Assembly (NCBI GenBank): GCA_023091665.1
Contig: JALJCQ010000003.1
Span: 1,736,001 to 1,800,000 of the forward strand
Source of the DNA: Pythium myriotylum
Taxonomy: Eukaryota; Oomycota; Peronosporomycetes; Pythiales; Pythiaceae
Direction of reading: 5' to 3'
DNA length: 64,000 bases
This document shows positions 61,092-64,000 of this stretch, piece by piece (positions within the stretch are counted from its first letter, which is position 1; every line of letters starts with the position of its first letter). Below the pieces are notes generated by a model, which worked only from the letters and a program-made list of their open reading frames with translations, had not been told where the DNA came from and did no database searches. The position numbers and the translations under genes were made by a program.

Positions 61092-62993
61092 ATGACGGAG
61101 ACGAGGACTTTATCGACACTCGAGTCGTCGGCACGTCGCTCGCTCGCAGCGGCCGGCGCGCTATGCCTGGAGATGGAAGAGCTCGAGGTGCCGAGCGTGC
61201 AGCTGCGTGACCGACTTACGGCGGTTCTACCCGTCGTCGTCGAGATCGAAGAGGGGACTCTCTTGGCAGACTTGGAGTGCGTCCTGCACGATTTCCTGGC
61301 GCTACTGGCAAGACATCGTGTCCGGTCACGACTGATGCGCCGTATGCGCCAGCGCCAGGTCGTCGACGATCTCAGCGAGCTGAACGCCAGACTCAACAGG
61401 ATCGTCAGCGACATGACTGAGAGCGAGGCCTGGAAGACAGGATCAGTGCATCTCTCGGCTGCTGGTCTGCTTGACTCCCGATCAGGCCTTCACACTTCGT
61501 CAACAGCTAATAGTATGAGCTGCTGGGATCCAAGTCTCATCGCGGCCTTTGCCGAGATTGCTCGCAACGGTTCTCCCAGAGATCGAACTCGGGTCGCAAG
61601 AATAGTCTATCGTGTCACATCGCAGGATGAAGAGAAAACGGCTGCGTTCGTGATGGCTGGTGGAGTGAGTGTGCTTGTGGCGCTTACTGTAATGGGATCT
61701 GCTGAGGAGAAGCAACGGGCTGCGAGGGCGTTGAGACGCGTCGCGTGGAGAGTGGCTATCTCCGAAGAAATCGCAAAGACCGATGGCATCGTATCCATCC
61801 TCAGGCTAGCACACAAGGGCACCCAAGGTCAACAGGAAGAAGCTCTCGCCGCGCTCTGGAACCTCGCATACAAAGAGCTTGCCAACTCCATCAAGATCGC
61901 AGAGGCCGGTGGTATCGACATTCTCAAAGTCGTGCTGACCACCAGCTCTGGTTTGCGTAAAGAGCGCGCCATAGGTGCCTTGAGGGAGCTGGCTAGAGAG
62001 CCAACGTGCAGAGTTGCAATTGGGAAGGCCGGTGTGATCAAGATCCTTGTTGAGATTGCTCAAAACGGTGAAACTGGGCAAAAGACACATGCTACAGGCG
62101 CACTATGGACTCTCGCGTATCAAAATCCCGATAACCGAATCAAGATCGTCAGTGTTGGAGGTGTGGAAGTTGTCCTGTCTCTTTTGAGGACAGGCAACAA
62201 GGTTCAACGCGAAAACGCTATGGGGGTGTTGAGGAATATGTCGCCAACCCCGGGTATACAGTCGCGGATTCACGAGGCTGGAGGTATTGCAGCGATTGTT
62301 CACGCGATTCAAACAGTGTCCAAACTTCAGCAACGGCGTGGAGTTGCAACACTGTGCAACATCGCCTTGGATAGCAAGGATAACCAGGTCGCGATCGTGG
62401 AAGCTGGTGGCGTAGATATTCTTCTCCGGTTGATTCGGGAAGAAGAAGGAGAAAGTGTTCTTGACGCGATCGGGACGCTCAACAAAGTGGCGGGTGTGCC
62501 TTCGTCCGAATCATCCTTTGCGAATATGGGGGCCATCACAACTATTCTCGGTCTTGTCACGAATGGATGCGACGTGCAGAAGGAAGTCGCGGCGCACACG
62601 TGTTGGCGACTCTGTCATGCGCACCCCGCAATAATTAAGCTGATCCACGGTGCTGGTGGCGTCAAGATATTTATCGATTTGGCCCGAGAAGGAACTGAGA
62701 AGCAGAAGGATTCAGCGGTTGGAACGCTTGGGAAGCTCACACTCGATCAAGCTGCTGCTGATGAAATCTGCCGCGAGGGTGGGGTCGAAGTGTTGACGGA
62801 GTGCTTGCGAGACGGAAGCGATGTTCAAAAGAAGATTGGAGGGGCTGCACTCTGGATTCTATCGATTAGCAGTGAAGAAAGGCAAAGCAAGATCCGGACA
62901 TGGCGTAGTCTGCACTCGACCGAGAAGCTCCCCACCAATGTGCCAACGTCGAACGGCCAAACTTATTACGCCCAGCACACTCAAGCGGTCTAG
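61092..62993 (+). CDS. Armadillo-repeat protein C
   Basis: 633 aa, single exon from ATG 61092. An N-terminal helical head (MEELEVPSVQLRDRLTAVLP) resembles the head of genes A and B in layout (VPC/VPS-QLxxRL), so all three share one architecture. Armadillo units include AFVMAGGVSVLVALTVMGS, IKIAEAGGIDILKVVLTTS, VAIGKAGVIKILVEIAQNGE, AIVEAGGVDILLRLIREEE and ICREGGVEVLTECLRDGS. It is clearly diverged from A and B and lies outside the inverted duplication. The start is the last of the early ATGs; a frame back to 61008 adds a Pro/His stretch without support. Confidence 0.85.
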   Translation: MTETRTLSTLESSARRSLAAAGALCLEMEELEVPSVQLRDRLTAVLPVVVEIEEGTLLADLECVLHDFLALLARHRVRSRLMRRMRQRQVVDDLSELNARLNRIVSDMTESEAWKTGSVHLSAAGLLDSRSGLHTSSTANSMSCWDPSLIAAFAEIARNGSPRDRTRVARIVYRVTSQDEEKTAAFVMAGGVSVLVALTVMGSAEEKQRAARALRRVAWRVAISEEIAKTDGIVSILRLAHKGTQGQQEEALAALWNLAYKELANSIKIAEAGGIDILKVVLTTSSGLRKERAIGALRELAREPTCRVAIGKAGVIKILVEIAQNGETGQKTHATGALWTLAYQNPDNRIKIVSVGGVEVVLSLLRTGNKVQRENAMGVLRNMSPTPGIQSRIHEAGGIAAIVHAIQTVSKLQQRRGVATLCNIALDSKDNQVAIVEAGGVDILLRLIREEEGESVLDAIGTLNKVAGVPSSESSFANMGAITTILGLVTNGCDVQKEVAAHTCWRLCHAHPAIIKLIHGAGGVKIFIDLAREGTEKQKDSAVGTLGKLTLDQAAADEICREGGVEVLTECLRDGSDVQKKIGGAALWILSISSEERQSKIRTWRSLHSTEKLPTNVPTSNGQTYYAQHTQAV

Positions 62994-63291
62994 CTCAACA
63001 TAATTCAAGTGTTTGCTTGAGCGTTCGCGTTGTGGCGTCCCAAATTGGCGGACCGCAAGTTGGAGCCGTCGAGCAGCTACAAATGGGAGTGATGGTCATT
63101 AGACGTTCATTCTCATCGAGATCACTTGCTTTCGTGATCAGCGAGAATGTTGATCGTCGGGGGTAAATCAGGGGTAGGGGATTATGCGGCTGTGTGACTC
63201 ACCATCAAATAATTCGAATCCGCGGATCCCCTCCACGGCCAATTCGAATTCGCCGCTTGCGCTCGCCACTCGCGCTTCCTCCACGCGCGGC
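62994..63291. other. Intergenic with imperfect hairpin
   Basis: 298 bases. An imperfect inverted repeat at about 63110-63148 (CATTCTCATCGAGATCAC with CGTGATCAGCGAGAATG). Otherwise nothing seen. Confidence 0.4.
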
Positions 63292-64000
63292 ATGGCTCCC
63301 GACGCTGCGACGTCGCGTCGCGCGCGCCCCAGCGGCTCTTTCTACCGCCGCGCGGCCCAGCGACAGGCGCTTTCGCTCGAAATCCGCGCGCTCGAGACGA
63401 AACTGCAGCGCCAGCGAGCCGACAAGCGCCGCTTGCTCGAGAACGCGGTGCTGCAGGCGCTGGCGGAGCGCCAGCAGCGGCTCTTGGCTGGTGGCCACGG
63501 ACTGCTCGCCTCGTGGACGGTACACTGCTGCTGCGTGGGGTTCGTTGCTGCGGTGTGGTTCGGTGGGGATTGAGAATCGCTTGATTGCTGTAGATGAGCC
63601 CACTGCACACGTACATGCACTTGCCGAGCGACCAGGCTGAGCGTGCAGCGTATTTGCAGTCGATCCACGCCGGCAAAATGCATTTCACGTTCGAGTTTCT
63701 GTGCCACCGCTTTGCAGGATACGACACGCGGTGCAATTACGTCTCGTCACAGGTCTCGGAGCTGCCCGACGGCGACTCGATTGTCTCGGTCGCTGATATC
63801 ACGCCTCTCAAAGCGGCGAGAACCGTCGCGCAAGCACTAGACGCGTTTCGGTTCTTTGCTAATTTCCAGGAGATGGTCATGGCCGAGCAGCTCAACGTCG
63901 TCGCGGTCCGGGAAGACGAAAGTGACCAAAGTTTTGCAAACGCGGTCTCCGAGAACCGGATCTTGGCCACGGACTATGACGGATCGGAGACCGAGAAGAA
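63292..64000 (+). CDS. M96-type protein 10, partial at window edge
   Basis: Exons 63292-63519 and 63594 onward, cut by the window end. The 74-base intron is the family's second intron; the first one is missing, so basic head and coiled coil are on one exon (SGSFYRRAAQRQALSLEIRA then LETKLQRQRADKRRLLENAV). The basic part is R-rich and lacks the TYYxRK words. The START-like part begins MSPLHTYMHLPSDQAERAAY and continues through ELPDGDSIVSVADITP and FFANFQEMVMAEQLN to the edge. It is a divergent member, like the ones at 7683 and 4261. The frame is still open at 64000. Confidence 0.7.

Noticed and set aside
1..64000. CRISPR arrays, tRNA genes, rRNA genes
   Set aside because: No regularly spaced repeats, no convincing tRNA arms (GGTTC-type loops with matched acceptor stems) and no rRNA-like stretches were seen by eye.
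1..64000. Bacterial origin of the window
   Set aside because: Many spliceosomal introns at conserved positions, RPL11, M96 and elicitin-type domains, hAT, LINE and Gypsy elements show a eukaryotic, oomycete-type genome.

Overview
The window looks like an oomycete nuclear genome of the Pythium/Phytophthora kind. The evidence is short (55-80 base) GT-AG introns, a large family of proteins with a basic/coiled-coil segment followed by a START-like domain (annotated in oomycetes as the M96 mating-specific family), an elicitin-type cysteine domain, and mid-range GC. A typical eukaryotic 60S ribosomal gene (RPL11) with introns rules out a prokaryote. I did not fix the species. All functional calls are from reading motifs; no database search was run.

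Layout. 1-2.3 kb: a membrane protein with an elicitin-like ectodomain and an intracellular TKL-type kinase. 2.6-12.1 kb: five M96-type genes. 13.1-19.2 kb: a palindrome of two ~2.46 kb arms, each with the same quinone-oxidoreductase-like gene, around a 1.1 kb centre holding two truncated LINE copies. 18.9-24.9 kb and 51.5-57.6 kb: a second, larger inverted duplication (about 6 kb arms, about 26.5 kb apart) carrying a flavin reductase-like gene, a LINE fragment, an ankyrin gene and an M96 gene. 24.8-35.7 kb: an armadillo-repeat gene split by an 8.88 kb nest of mobile DNA: a hAT-type remnant with an 8-base target duplication, inside it LINE sequence with an 18-base duplication, then an intact Ty3/Gypsy chromovirus with identical 210-base LTRs and a 5-base duplication. 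36.3-42.9 kb: four more M96 genes. 44.7-48.0 kb: a membrane-anchored CAP-domain protein and RPL11. 49.5-51.7 kb: an intact armadillo paralogue. 56.7-64 kb: a PNPOx/ferredoxin-reductase-like fusion, a peroxisomal enoyl-CoA isomerase, a small hypothetical gene, a third armadillo protein and the start of another M96 gene.

How it fits together. This is a fast-changing multigene region: twelve M96-type genes (one broken, one cut by the window edge) and three armadillo genes, spread by inverted duplication and eroded by retrotransposons. Target-site duplications allow the relative order of events to be read. The LINE that truncated the ankyrin gene lies in both arms, so it predates the large duplication (or was copied by conversion). 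The hAT element hit only the left armadillo gene and was later filled by LINE and Gypsy insertions. The Gypsy element has an apparently complete -1 frameshift signal (GGGAAAC, 6-base spacer, 10-bp hairpin) between gag and pol.
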